Shown here: piece after piece, positions 7,581 to 16,673 of the stretch
Numbering within the stretch: position 1 is the stretch's first letter
Layout of the letters: every line of letters begins with the position of its first letter
From: Actinophytocola sp963840275
Lineage (GTDB): Bacteria > Actinomycetota > Actinomycetes > Mycobacteriales > Pseudonocardiaceae
Reading direction: 5' to 3'
DNA: 64,000 nucleotides
Assembly: GCA_963840275.1 (NCBI GenBank)
Contig: CAWIYK010000001.1
Coordinates: forward strand, 733,528 to 797,527
Notes under the pieces: generated by a model
The model's input: only the letters and a program-made list of their open reading frames with translations
Database searches by the model: none
Told to the model about the DNA's origin: nothing
Position numbers and translations under genes: made by a program

Positions 7581-8657
7581 GTGGTCGTTCGGTGTGCGGT
7601 GGTCTTCGGGTTGCTCGGTCTCTTTCAGGCCACCCTCGGGCCGCTCATCCCCTTGCTGCGGGACCGGGACGGTCTGTCGGCCGGCACGGCCGGGTTGCTG
7701 GTCACCGGGTTCTTCGCCGGGTCCCTGCTCAGCACGGCCGTCGGTGGGGTGGTCAGCGACCGGCTCGCCAAGGGGCCGTTGCACCTCGTGTCGGCCGGGT
7801 TGCTCGTGCTCGGCGTCGCCGGGTTGGCGGTGCCCGCCGGGTGGCCGGTGCCGTTGCTCGCCGTCAGTGTGGCCGGGCTCGGGTTCGGCGGACTGGTGCT
7901 GATCGTCAACACGGCGATGGCCGCTCGGGGCCTCACCTACGTCAACCTCGTCAACGGGACCTACGGGCTCGGTGCGGCGGCCGGACCGGCGCTGATCAGT
8001 GTCACGCACGGCGGGTGGATGTTCGCCGTGCTCGCCGTCGCGGTGCTGCTCGCCCTGCCGCCCCGGCCCGAAGGCGGCGCGCTCGCCGGGGAGCGGGGGC
8101 GGCTCCGGCCCGAGGCGACGCTGTTCCTGTTCTGCGGGCTGCTGTTCTGCTACGCCGGCATCGAGACCAGCCTGTCCAGTTGGGAGGCGGTCAACCTCCG
8201 CGCGCACGGGTACGCGCCGGACGTGGCGGCCGCGCTCACGTCCCTGTTCTGGCTCGGGCTCGCCGCGGGCCGGCTCCTGGTGCCCGTGGTCACCAAGGCC
8301 TGGTCCGCCTCCCGGATCATCACGGTCGCCCTGCTCGCGTCCTTCGCCGCGCTCGGGCTGATCGGGGCGTCGGGCAGCGCGCCGGTCGGGTTCTTCGTGC
8401 TCGGGGTGCTCGCCGGGCCGATCTTCCCGACGACACTCGCCTGGATCGCCCGCACCCTGCCGCAGCCGCGGCGCGTCAACGCCGCCGCGCTGACCGTCGC
8501 GATGCTCGGGAACGCCACCGTGCCCGCCATGATCGGCTACGGGATGCAGGCCACCTCAGACCTCGCGCTGCCCCTGTACGTCGCGATCGCCGTGTCCGGC
8601 TGCCTCGTGATCGTCATGATCCTCCGCAGCCGGACCCGGCTGGCTCACGAGGTGTAG
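7581..8657 (+). CDS. MFS transporter
   Basis: About 358 residues with roughly twelve hydrophobic segments and the small-residue helices of major facilitator proteins, for example GLLVTGFFAGSLLSTAVGG, the loop DRLAKGP after helix 2, and GLAAGRLLVP in the second half. It resembles the FucP/YfmO-like group of sugar or drug transporters, but the substrate cannot be read. GTG 7581 follows GGGAGGGG (7571-7578). TTG 7560 is another possible start. Earlier starts lie inside the repeat. The 3' end overlaps the convergent BNR gene by 13 bp. Confidence 0.75.
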   Translation: MVVRCAVVFGLLGLFQATLGPLIPLLRDRDGLSAGTAGLLVTGFFAGSLLSTAVGGVVSDRLAKGPLHLVSAGLLVLGVAGLAVPAGWPVPLLAVSVAGLGFGGLVLIVNTAMAARGLTYVNLVNGTYGLGAAAGPALISVTHGGWMFAVLAVAVLLALPPRPEGGALAGERGRLRPEATLFLFCGLLFCYAGIETSLSSWEAVNLRAHGYAPDVAAALTSLFWLGLAAGRLLVPVVTKAWSASRIITVALLASFAALGLIGASGSAPVGFFVLGVLAGPIFPTTLAWIARTLPQPRRVNAAALTVAMLGNATVPAMIGYGMQATSDLALPLYVAIAVSGCLVIVMILRSRTRLAHEV

Positions 8658-10918
8658 CCGACGTCGTCGAACAGCCAGTCGTCGCCGACGGTCGACGTGC
8701 CGTTCGACGCCACCTCGAGACCGTCCATCGTGGACGCTGCCTGGGACAGCGGCCTGGTGGCAATGAGGGCGCCGTCGACGATCAGCCGCACCTCGGTCAT
8801 GCTCGCCTCGAGGCGGATCGTGTGCCAGGCGTCGACGTCGATCGCGGTCGCGTTCAGCGGGGTGCCCCACGGCGGGGTCTGGCTGTAGTCCGCCCGGTGG
8901 AACCTGCCCGCGGCGCTCAGCCAGAAGCCGTACGGCGTCGCCGCCGCCACGCCGTTCTTGCCCTTGAGCGAGAACAACATGCCCTTGTTCGTCGAGCCGT
9001 AGGCCCGGAACCGGAACTCCGCGGTCACGGTCGCCGACGCCGCGTGCGTCCACGCCGCCCTGCCGATCGCCGACGCCGTGTCGTCCTTGATCCGCAGGAA
9101 CCGGGACGAGATCCGGTCCGCCGCCGACACCGACGTCTGGTCGACCACCGAGGCGAGCGCCGCGGTCGCGAAACCGTTGCCGCGCGGCGCCTGGCCGGGG
9201 TAGTCGTGTTCGAACCCGACCGCCGTCGTGTACAGCTCCAGCTCGTGCAGGAACGCGGCCGTCGGGTCGGTGATCGCGTTCGGGTCGCTGATCCGCAGGT
9301 ACCGCGCGGTCACCGGCGCGGTGAACGGGCGCACGATGCCGTCCCGCGTGCCGCGCGCCGGCGTGCCCCACGACGAGCCGTCCATCGACGTCTCGATCCG
9401 CACGTCCGTCGTGCCCTGCAGGTAGACGTGCAGGCCCAGCCCCGTGACTCCCATCGGGCGGGGCAGGCGCAGCGTGACACCGCGGTTCGCCGTCACCAGG
9501 CTCGAGTCGGCGCGCGGGTCGCCGTCGAACGCGTATGCCGCCAGCGACTGCCGGCACGCGCCGAGATCGCCGGCGCAGTCGCCGTAGCGGGTCAGCGGGG
9601 AGTCGACCACGGTCAGCTCACCGCGCTGGAACATGGTCGTCAGGTCGGCCTTGCCCCACTGCTCGGTGTCCACCTCGACCGACGACTTCCACAGCGCGTT
9701 CACCTTGTCGACCGTGTACCCGCCGACGGTGGAGTCGTTCGGGCAGCCCCAGCCGGACGCGCAGTTGTCCCCGACCGCGAGCAGCCGGTTGCCGCCGATC
9801 GGCATCACGCCGATGGTTCCACTCGACCCGAGATGGCGCAGCGGCCGTGCGGCCGGACCGTCCGGGGTGTACCAGCCGTCCGCGTCGCCGCCGGTGGTCG
9901 GGTGGTTCCGGTACAGCGTGGCCGGCGCGGTCCAGCTGGTGCCCTTGCCGTCGAAGGAGAACCGCAGCACGTTGTCCGGGCGGCCGGACGCGAGCACGAT
10001 CGCGCCGTTGCCCAGCATCTTCACCGTCGGGGAGTTGCCCGTCTCACTGGTCAGCCGAACCGCGGCGCCCCAGCCGGTGCCGGACCGCGTCGGCGCCTTC
10101 CGGGAGTACAGCGCCAGGTTCGCCGGCACGACACCGCGCAGGTTCTCGTCCTTGCGCAGTACCGCGAGCAGTCCGCCGTCGCTGGTCGGCGACAGGTTCG
10201 GCTCGCCCCATCCCGCGCCGGTGGCGAGCTGTGACACCTCGGTCCAGCTCACGCCGCCGTCGGTGCTCTTCACCACCACGGCGAACGGCGTGACGCCGGC
10301 GTTGTAGATGCCGTACATGGCCGCCAGCAACGTCTTGCCGTCACCGAGCAGCACCGGGCTCTGGCCGAACCGGGACCACGCGATCGGCTGGGAGAACGTC
10401 ACCGTCGCGGTGCCGGCGTCGGTCCAACCGGTGGCCGTCAGCGTCCTGCGGTTGAACTGGCGCCGGCAGATCGTCAGGTCGGTGCACGTCGAGTCGGTGA
10501 CGCTCAGGTCCTCGAAGTCGATCGTGACGATGTCGCCGGCCGCGTTCGGCAGCCGGAACAGGTTCGCGACCTGCAGTGTGCCGTCCTGGTGGTCGAACGC
10601 CGACCAGGTCGCGCCGCCGTTCGTCGACTGCTTGAGGCGGGTGCCCTTCTGACCGGGCAGATCCTGCTTGGCGTTGAAGCCGAGCAGGACGCGCGAGCTT
10701 CGGGTGCCGTCGGCCGCGGTGACGCCGGCGTCGTAGACCGCCGGGTAGCCGGCGTACGGCTCTTCGGCGTTCGCCGTGTAGAACCGTTGCCCGCTCGGCA
10801 CATGCGAGTGGTCGACGCCCGGCTCCGCGACCGCGGTCGCCGGGAACGACACGGTGGCCAGGACGAGCGCGCCGAGCGCGAGCAGCAGAAGTGGGCGGCG
10901 TCGGTTCAAGCGAGTCAT
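8645..10918 (-). CDS. Secreted BNR/Asp-box (sialidase-fold) protein with discoidin-like and laminin-G-like domains
   Basis: A 757-residue exported protein. A signal peptide (RLNRRRPLLLLALGALV...AVAEP) covers about residues 1-33. A six-bladed propeller region with Asp-box motifs follows (STNGGATW, STDGGVSW), to about residue 450. Then comes an F5/8-type discoidin-like domain (about 490-590, SMDGSSWGTP...YLRISDP...LHELELY) and a concanavalin/LamG-like tail. The ATG at 10918 follows GAGGGAG. Sialidase-fold proteins cleave terminal sugars, but only some are true sialidases and the catalytic set is not certain here. An operator (10969-10981) lies about 50 bp upstream. It is a paralogue, by layout, of the gene at 13252. 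Confidence 0.78.
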   Translation of the reverse strand: MTRLNRRRPLLLLALGALVLATVSFPATAVAEPGVDHSHVPSGQRFYTANAEEPYAGYPAVYDAGVTAADGTRSSRVLLGFNAKQDLPGQKGTRLKQSTNGGATWSAFDHQDGTLQVANLFRLPNAAGDIVTIDFEDLSVTDSTCTDLTICRRQFNRRTLTATGWTDAGTATVTFSQPIAWSRFGQSPVLLGDGKTLLAAMYGIYNAGVTPFAVVVKSTDGGVSWTEVSQLATGAGWGEPNLSPTSDGGLLAVLRKDENLRGVVPANLALYSRKAPTRSGTGWGAAVRLTSETGNSPTVKMLGNGAIVLASGRPDNVLRFSFDGKGTSWTAPATLYRNHPTTGGDADGWYTPDGPAARPLRHLGSSGTIGVMPIGGNRLLAVGDNCASGWGCPNDSTVGGYTVDKVNALWKSSVEVDTEQWGKADLTTMFQRGELTVVDSPLTRYGDCAGDLGACRQSLAAYAFDGDPRADSSLVTANRGVTLRLPRPMGVTGLGLHVYLQGTTDVRIETSMDGSSWGTPARGTRDGIVRPFTAPVTARYLRISDPNAITDPTAAFLHELELYTTAVGFEHDYPGQAPRGNGFATAALASVVDQTSVSAADRISSRFLRIKDDTASAIGRAAWTHAASATVTAEFRFRAYGSTNKGMLFSLKGKNGVAAATPYGFWLSAAGRFHRADYSQTPPWGTPLNATAIDVDAWHTIRLEASMTEVRLIVDGALIATRPLSQAASTMDGLEVASNGTSTVGDDWLFDDVGYTS

Positions 10919-10968
10919 CCAGTGGCTCCCTCGGGTAGTGACCCCCGTCACGATGAATCGTTATAAGC

Positions 10969-10981
10969 GAAACCGCGTTCC
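10969..10981 (-). promoter_or_regulatory. Island operator, GAAAC-CGC-GTTCC
   Basis: One of seven copies of GAAAC-N3-GTT(T/C)C in the window. It lies upstream of the minus-strand BNR gene, directly after the end of the dehydrogenase gene. TTATAAC between operator and gene (10961-10967 read on the minus strand as a TATAA core) may serve as the -10 element. Confidence 0.6.
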
Positions 10982-10992
10982 ATGTACAGCGC

Positions 10993-11949
10993 TCAGGCGA
11001 ACTCGTGCCGCGCGATCTCGTTCAGCAACGGCTCCCCGGTCGTGAAGCGTCGCACGTTCTCCGCGAAAAGCGCCCACAGTCTCGGCACGAAATGAGTGCT
11101 GCCCGTGGAGCCGGACACATGCGGCGTCAGGATGGTACGGGGCGCCGTCCAGAACGGGTCGTCGGGCGGCATCGGCTCGCGGTAGTGCACGTCGAGCGCG
11201 GCGCCCGCGATCGTGCCGGCACGCAACGCGGACAACAGCGCGGCCTCGTCGACGAGGTGCGCGCGGGCCGGGTTCAGCAGCATCGCGTGCCGGGGCAGCC
11301 AGCCGAGCTCGGTCGCGCCGAAGCGCCCCTGCGTCTCGTCGGTCAGCGGCGCGGTCAGGACCAGGAAGTCCAGCCCGGACAGGAACTCCCGCAGGTCATC
11401 GGGGCCGAACCGACGGTCGGGCTCGACGTCGACGGCGGTGAACCTCGGCCGGGCCGGCCCGCCGCGGCTCAGTGCCCACACCTCGAGCCCGAGTGCCCTC
11501 GAGACGCGCGCCACCTCGCGGCCGATGCTGCCGAACCCGAAGATCCCGACCCGCCTGCCCCGCAGTTCCGCCTGGTAGACCGGCGGCCGCTCGTAGCGCC
11601 GCGCGGCCCGGTCGGCCAGCTGGGCGGGCAGGTCGCGGGTGAGGCTCAACATCATCAGCACGCACCACTCGGCGATCGGGATGTCGTTGACCCCGCTCGC
11701 GTTCGTGACCCGGACCCGCGCCGGCAGCCCGAGGCCCGCCAGCTGCCGGAAGCCGGCGGAGCCGAGCTGGATCCACTCGAGCGAGGGAATCTCGGCGACG
11801 TTCGCGGGCGGCCGGTCGGTGAACAGCACGCGGCAGTCGGGCACCTCCTCGCCCGCTGCGATCGGGCCGCGGCACTCGACGTTCGGCAGCATGCCGCGCA
11901 CGAGCGCGAGGCGCTCCGCGTCGACGGTCTGTGCGATCAGCGCGTCCAC
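10993..11949 (-). CDS. D-2-hydroxyacid dehydrogenase
   Basis: A 318-residue NAD(P)-dependent dehydrogenase. The Rossmann motif FGFGSIGREV lies near residue 145. Catalytic residues are visible as the Arg in LNPARAHLVDE, the Glu in HYREPMPPDDPFW and the His in LTPHVSGSTGS. It would interconvert a 2-hydroxyacid and a 2-oxoacid, for instance reducing an oxo-acid made by the dehydratase encoded just upstream. The start is GTG 11949, five bases after the dehydratase stop, so the two are translated from one message. The family also contains phosphonate and glyoxylate reductases, so the substrate is open. Confidence 0.85.
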   Translation of the reverse strand: MDALIAQTVDAERLALVRGMLPNVECRGPIAAGEEVPDCRVLFTDRPPANVAEIPSLEWIQLGSAGFRQLAGLGLPARVRVTNASGVNDIPIAEWCVLMMLSLTRDLPAQLADRAARRYERPPVYQAELRGRRVGIFGFGSIGREVARVSRALGLEVWALSRGGPARPRFTAVDVEPDRRFGPDDLREFLSGLDFLVLTAPLTDETQGRFGATELGWLPRHAMLLNPARAHLVDEAALLSALRAGTIAGAALDVHYREPMPPDDPFWTAPRTILTPHVSGSTGSTHFVPRLWALFAENVRRFTTGEPLLNEIARHEFA

Positions 11950-11954
11950 AGTGG

Positions 11955-13166
11955 TCAGCTTCGCATCAGTTTGCCCGGCACGCTGGAGAACTCCTCCGCG
12001 CCGGGTACGAACGCGAACCGTTCCCGGACCGACGGCGACAGCGTGATGCCGAGGCCTGGTGTGTCCGGCGGCGCGAGGTGTCCGTCGTGGAACCGCAGCG
12101 AGTCGCCCCACACCTCGGTGTGCAGCGGGCCCGCGTCCGGCGGCAGCTCGACCACCAGGGTGTTCCGCGCCGCGAACGCGGCATGCACGTTCTGCATGAC
12201 CGCCCCGCCAGCGCCCCACGCGTGCGGCGCGACCGCGTCGAACATGGCCGCCACCGCGCCGAACTGGCCGACGCCGAGCCACGCCGCGTCCGGCTGCGCC
12301 ACCGACAGCGCGCGGTGGTCGGCGAACAGCCGGAACTCGTCGACCGTGGAGAGCTGCTCGCCGCCCGCGACCGGCACCGGCGTGGACGCGCGCAGCGCCG
12401 CGTAACCGGCCAGGTCGCCGTAGGGAAGCGGTTCCTCGAACAGCGTGAGGTCGTACGGCGCGAGCGCGGCGAGCACCTCGGTCGCGACGGCCACGTCCCA
12501 GCGGTCCGGGCCCTCCCGGTGTCCCATGTGGCCGTCGAGCAGGATGCCGACGTCCGGGCCGACGTGGTCGCGCAGCAGCGCGGCCTTGTCCGCCTCGACC
12601 TGGACCGGGTCGCCGGGCACCTCCTCGCGCGTCGCCGCGTCGACGTACCCGGAGGAGACCTTGACCGCGGGGAAGCCGAGCGACAGGTAGTGGTCGACCT
12701 TGCGCAACAGCTCGGACTTCGGCCACGGCGCCGGCCCGCCGGTCGCGTACGTCGGCAACCGCTCGTGCCACGCGCCGCCGAGCAGCTCGTGCACGGGCAC
12801 GCCGAGCAGCCTGCCCTTGAGGTCCCACAGCGCGGCCTCGATGCCCGCGATCACCCCGGCGCCGAGCCCGGTCCGGCCCCAGTACGCGCAGCACAGCCGC
12901 ATGCGCGCGCCGAGCAGCGCCGGGTCGAGGTCGGCCGGGTCGTCGAACGGCTCCGCCCCGGTCAACACCGGCGCGAGGTAGTCGACGACCAGCGGCACGC
13001 TCTCCGGGAAGAAGTAGCCTGCGTAGGTCTCGCCGACGCCGACCGCGCCGGAGTCGAGTCGGAGCTCGACGAACGCCGCGCTGCGCAACCGTTTGAACGG
13101 CAGCAGCCACTCGTCGCCGGTGCACGGGCCGGTCAGCAGGACGGTCGTCACGTCGGTTATGCGCAC
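11955..13166 (-). CDS. Mandelate racemase/muconate lactonizing enzyme family dehydratase (enolase superfamily)
   Basis: About 403 residues. An N-terminal capping domain is followed by a TIM barrel with metal ligands LLDGHMG (Asp), LFEEPLP (Glu) and GGEQLS (Glu). The His-Asp side of the active site is suggested by QPDAAW and PHAWG. The usual K-x-K at the end of strand 2 reads VKVSSG, so the second lysine is absent, as in some acid-sugar dehydratase groups. Such enzymes dehydrate aldonic or uronic acids to 2-keto-3-deoxy acids. I prefer GTG 13166, which follows GGGAG (13176-13180), to GTG 13175. The gene is first in its operon and divergent from the second BNR gene. Confidence 0.83.
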   Translation of the reverse strand: MRITDVTTVLLTGPCTGDEWLLPFKRLRSAAFVELRLDSGAVGVGETYAGYFFPESVPLVVDYLAPVLTGAEPFDDPADLDPALLGARMRLCCAYWGRTGLGAGVIAGIEAALWDLKGRLLGVPVHELLGGAWHERLPTYATGGPAPWPKSELLRKVDHYLSLGFPAVKVSSGYVDAATREEVPGDPVQVEADKAALLRDHVGPDVGILLDGHMGHREGPDRWDVAVATEVLAALAPYDLTLFEEPLPYGDLAGYAALRASTPVPVAGGEQLSTVDEFRLFADHRALSVAQPDAAWLGVGQFGAVAAMFDAVAPHAWGAGGAVMQNVHAAFAARNTLVVELPPDAGPLHTEVWGDSLRFHDGHLAPPDTPGLGITLSPSVRERFAFVPGAEEFSSVPGKLMRS

Positions 13167-13193
13167 CCGTGTCACTCCCGAGACAACCGTCCG

Positions 13194-13213
13194 TTGACAT
13201 GAAACGAAGTTTC
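13194..13213 (+). promoter_or_regulatory. Island operator with adjoining TTGACA, GAAAC-GAA-GTTTC
   Basis: TTGACA (13194-13199) runs directly into ATGAAACGAAGTTTCG, where GAAAC-N3-GTTTC (13201-13213) is a perfect palindrome. It lies between the divergent dehydratase operon and the plus-strand BNR gene and could repress both by covering the -35/-10 spacer. The identical TTGACATGAAAC block recurs at 16638-16649 (minus strand) and 58410-58421. Confidence 0.7.
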
Positions 13214-13251
13214 GGATTCTGTGTGCACGATCCTACTCACGGAGGTGGGCG

Positions 13252-15465
13252 ATGCGGAAGGTTCGCGTGCTGGGCGCCGGCGCGGCGATGGTCGCCGCGA
13301 CGGTCATGCTGCTCGGCCCGTCCGGCGCGGTCGGCACGCCGGACGTGCCGACGGACGGCGGCGACCCGGACGGGTACGTGGTCGGTCAGTCGCCGTACCG
13401 CACGGTGTACGAGCCGCCGCCCGGCGCCATCGCGGGCAACCCGTCGGTCGACACGTTCGACGAGGTCGACCAGGCCGGACTGCCCCGCAAGCGGGCGCAG
13501 CTGTTCTGGGGGTCCAATGAGGACGTCGCGTCGGCGGCCAGCGTCGCCTCGATGACCAACTCCTACGACGGCGGGCACACCTTTCCCAGTGGCATCAACC
13601 AGACCACCGGTTCCGGCTGGTTCACCAAGCTCCACGACGGCAGCGTCCTCGGCGTCGAGTTCATCCCCGACTCCGTGGTCGACGAGCACACGCTGAAGCT
13701 CGTCACCCGGCGCTCCACCGACGGCGGCAGGACCTACCGGCGCGAGCTCGCGACCTTCACCACCGACAAGACCTTCGACCCCAGCAAGTTCGACCGGGGC
13801 ATCCGCGTGCACCGCGACCTGTTCCACGCCAGGGACGGCTCGCTGCTGCTCACCTACTACACGAGCTATCCCGGCGACCCGCTGTTCCGGTCGGAGCTGG
13901 CCCGCAGCACCGACAACGGCCACACCTGGACGCGGTTCGCGACGATCGCGACGCAGACCGACGACCGGTCGATGGGGGAGACCGGGGTGGCCCGGGCCGC
14001 GAACGGCGACCTCGTCGCCGTGCACCGGACCGCGCTCGGCGCCGGCTCGACCACCGACTGGCTCTACACCAACAGGTCCGGCGACGACGGTCGCACGTGG
14101 ACGACGCCGAAGCCGGTCGACCTCACGACCGCGACCGGCGAGGCGCGGCCGCCGACCGGGGTCATGCCCGTGCTTACCCTGCTGGCAAACGGGATCATGA
14201 CGATGACGTGGGGCCGGCCGGACAACTGGATCGCCATCTCGCCGGACGGGCTCGGCACGCGGTGGGAGCAGGCGCAGCTCACGTACGTGAACCACCCGAG
14301 GGTGAACCAGCCCTTCCAGCGTGGCCACGGCTCCTCCGGCAACGGCGCGCACGCCGCGGTCGGGTCGAACCGGGTGCTCGTGGTCGGCGACAACTGCGCG
14401 CCGTCGTGGGGCTGCCCGGAGACCGACGCCGGCTTCCACACCGACGGGAACTACCGCGTGTGGAAGAAGTTCGTCGACGTGGTCGGCCCCGGCACCGGCA
14501 AGATCGACCTCCTCGGCAAGTACACGAAGAAGAAGGTCGCCATCCAGACCACGATGGACGCCCGAGCGCCGAAGCTGCCGGAGACGAGCCCGCTGGGCGC
14601 GATCGACGGCAGCACCGAGTGGGCGTCGGCCGCGGTGGGCCGGCAACGGACCGGCACGTACACGGTGACGCTGGACCGGACCTACGCGCTCACCAAGGCG
14701 GGGCTGAGCCTGCGCCCCGGCGAGCCGGCGGCGGCGACGGTCGAGGCGTCGGTGGACGGGACGACGTGGCGGCCGGTCGTGACGACCGGCGAGATCACGA
14801 CGTATGCCCTGCGGTACTACGACGTGGCGCGGGTGCCGGCGAAGTACGTCCGCGTCACGGTGACCGACCGGAAGTCCGCGGTCCTCAACGAGCTGGAGCT
14901 GTACTCGTCGGCCGACTCGTTCGAGAACGACCCGGTCGGCCAGGTGCCCCGCGGCTACACCAACGTGATCGGCGCCGAGGTCAGCGACTTCGACGTGGAC
15001 GACTCGCGGCACATCATGCGGCTGGTCGACGCCTGGACCGACAAGACCGGCCGCGCCGACCGGGTGACCGCGCCGAAGCCGGCGCAGGACCTGGAGTTCC
15101 GGGTCAACTCGGTCGGTTACGCGCGCAACTTCGGATTCACCGTGCTCGGTGAGCAGGGCCAGCCCGCCTACCAGCTGCGCGTCGGCGCGGACGGCGCGCT
15201 CGCCAGGTACGACACGGCCGCGCGGGTGTGGCAGCCGCTGACGCCGGCGAACGCGGCGCCGCAGAAGAAGTGGCACACGATCAAGGTGGTGGCCACGCTC
15301 GAGCACGCCGAGGTGTTCCTCAATGGACAGTCGGTCGGCACCGTGGCGCCGTCCATGCCGGGCAGCACCGGCCTCGGCGGGCACTCCTTCACCACCAGTA
15401 GCGTGGCGTCCCAGTACGACCACTTCCTGATCGACGACGTCGAACAGACGGACCCCTCTTCATAG
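13252..15465 (+). CDS. Secreted BNR/Asp-box (sialidase-fold) protein with discoidin-like and laminin-G-like domains
   Basis: A 737-residue exported protein preceded by GGAGGTGGGCG. A signal peptide covers about residues 1-28. Asp-box repeats SYDGGHTF, STDGGRTY, STDNGHTW and SGDDGRTW (about 105-285) mark a beta propeller. A discoidin-like domain (about 445-555, SVDGTTWRPV...NELELYSS) and a LamG-like tail follow. The layout matches the protein encoded at 8645-10918, implying duplication or paired action on one glycan. The stop overlaps the convergent esterase by 6 bp. Calling it a sialidase would overstate the evidence, because the arginine triad cannot be placed with confidence. Confidence 0.78.
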   Translation: MRKVRVLGAGAAMVAATVMLLGPSGAVGTPDVPTDGGDPDGYVVGQSPYRTVYEPPPGAIAGNPSVDTFDEVDQAGLPRKRAQLFWGSNEDVASAASVASMTNSYDGGHTFPSGINQTTGSGWFTKLHDGSVLGVEFIPDSVVDEHTLKLVTRRSTDGGRTYRRELATFTTDKTFDPSKFDRGIRVHRDLFHARDGSLLLTYYTSYPGDPLFRSELARSTDNGHTWTRFATIATQTDDRSMGETGVARAANGDLVAVHRTALGAGSTTDWLYTNRSGDDGRTWTTPKPVDLTTATGEARPPTGVMPVLTLLANGIMTMTWGRPDNWIAISPDGLGTRWEQAQLTYVNHPRVNQPFQRGHGSSGNGAHAAVGSNRVLVVGDNCAPSWGCPETDAGFHTDGNYRVWKKFVDVVGPGTGKIDLLGKYTKKKVAIQTTMDARAPKLPETSPLGAIDGSTEWASAAVGRQRTGTYTVTLDRTYALTKAGLSLRPGEPAAATVEASVDGTTWRPVVTTGEITTYALRYYDVARVPAKYVRVTVTDRKSAVLNELELYSSADSFENDPVGQVPRGYTNVIGAEVSDFDVDDSRHIMRLVDAWTDKTGRADRVTAPKPAQDLEFRVNSVGYARNFGFTVLGEQGQPAYQLRVGADGALARYDTAARVWQPLTPANAAPQKKWHTIKVVATLEHAEVFLNGQSVGTVAPSMPGSTGLGGHSFTTSSVASQYDHFLIDDVEQTDPSS

Positions 15466-16423
15466 CGTCGACAGCAGCGCGAAGATCGCGTCGTCGGTGC
15501 CCGGCAGCGCGTCGTGTCCGAAGTCCGGGTACAGGCGGTAGGACTTCTCGCAGGTCAGCTTGTTGTACGCGGCGAACTGCGTGGACGGCGGGCAGACACG
15601 GTCGTTCAGCGACACGGTCAGCACGGTCCTGGCCCGCACCCGTGGCGCGAGGTGCGCTACGTCCACGTAACCGAGGCGGGTGAAGACCTCGTCCGCACGC
15701 AGGTGCATCGGGTCGCGCTTGCGGAAGTACGCGGTGATCTCGTCGTACCCCCGCTCCTCCAGGTCCAGCTCCCACGCGCGGCGGTAGTCGCACAGGAACG
15801 GGTACACCGGGGCGGCGAGTTTGACGCGTGGCTCCAGCGCCGCGCACGCGAGCGTGAGGCCGCCGCCCTGGCTGTAGCCGGTCACGCCGACGCGTTCCGG
15901 GTCCACGCCGTCCAGTCCCATCACGATCTGGGCCAGGCGCACGGTGTCGAGGTACAGGTGCCGGTAGAGCAGGTTGTCCGGGTCGTCGTCGATGCCGCGC
16001 AGCAGGTAGGTGGCCATCGACCAGCCGACGACCGGGATCTCGTCCACCGAGAGGCCGCCCTGGCCGCGCATGTCCAGCGCCGCGACCGTGTGGCCGAGCG
16101 CGACGTACGGCAGCTTGGTCACCCAGTCGCCGGAGTCGCTGGTGTAGCCGTGGAACTCGAGCAGGGCCGGGTGCCGCCCGGCGGGCGCGACCGGCTGCAG
16201 CAGCTTCGCGTGCACCCTGGCGCCGCCCGTCCCGGTGAACCACAGGTGGGAACACCGGGCGAACGGCGTCTGGAACTCCGCCGGGGTTGATCTCCACGTC
16301 GGCCGGCATGGCCGCGAGGTCCGCGAGCCCCCGTGCCCAGTACTCGCCGAAGTCATCCGGTCGGGGCGAGCTGCCCTGGTAGGTGAGCAGCTCGTCGAAC
16401 GGCATGTCGAAGGTAAGCGGCAC
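15460..16423 (-). pseudogene. Acetyl xylan esterase/cephalosporin-C deacetylase-like hydrolase, split by a +1 frameshift
   Basis: The reading frame beginning PLTFDMPFDELLTYQG (start 16423, RBS AGGAG) carries the family N-terminus to VEINP. It then has to change frame at a run of four Gs (16283-16286 on the plus strand) to continue AEFQTPFARCSHLWFTG and on to the end. After the shift the AXE1-type core is intact: the oxyanion region LEFHGYTSDSGDW, the nucleophile GYSQGG, and the C-terminal FGHDALPG with the catalytic His. If one base is removed, a normal protein of about 320 residues results. It may be a sequencing error, a real null allele or slippage. It would deacetylate glycans for the importer encoded next door. 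Confidence 0.75.
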
Positions 16424-16434
16424 GGGGTGCTCCT

Positions 16435-16627
16435 TTACGGCTCGAGGTAGTCCCGCAACCGACTGTAGGTGCCGCCGATGATCTTGCGCGCGGCGTCGTA
16501 GTGGACGGTGAAGATCAATCCGTGGCCGACCTGCAACGCCTCCGACCTGTCACCCCACGTCTGCAGCAGCCGATGGCCGCCCTCCCGGACCGGCAGCAGG
16601 GGACCCGAGCAGGGCCTCCGACGTCAC
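16435..16627 (-). pseudogene. Short ORF remnant upstream of the esterase gene
   Basis: Read on the minus strand, codons ending LIFTVHYDAARKIIGG and TYSRLRDYLEP lead to a TAA at 16437-16435, placed just before the esterase RBS as in a coupled operon. The frame has no start. GTG 16627 is a possible start only if one base is removed from the GGGG run at 16599-16602. No family recognised. The pairing of two G-run shifts in adjacent genes is noted separately. Confidence 0.4.
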
Positions 16628-16629
16628 CA

Positions 16630-16649
16630 GGAACGCCGTTTCATGTCAA
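16630..16649 (-). promoter_or_regulatory. Island operator with TTGACA, for the esterase side
   Basis: On the minus strand TTGACATGAAAC-GGC-GTTCC occupies 16649-16630, the same composite block found at 13194 and 58410. It faces the esterase gene and the short ORF remnant. Confidence 0.65.
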
Positions 16650-16673
16650 GGAGGTGCGCGGTCGCGACGACAT

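Noticed and set aside
7520..10234. A 904-codon plus-strand reading opposite the BNR gene, and many other long antisense frames
   Set aside because: Arg/Gly/Ala-rich composition without domains, produced by GC-rich third-position bias of the real gene on the other strand.
12299..12307. CACCGACAG as another PafBC-type promoter
   Set aside because: No TAnnnT at the N8 position, and it lies inside the dehydratase coding sequence.
8645..15465. Naming the two BNR proteins true sialidases
   Set aside because: Asp-boxes and the fold are visible, but the arginine triad and Tyr/Glu nucleophile pair cannot be placed, and no sialic acid catabolic genes are nearby.
16644..16649. Taking TTGACA of the island blocks as proven -35 boxes
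   Set aside because: No good -10 hexamer lies 16-18 bp downstream in the three cases, so it may belong to an extended operator instead.
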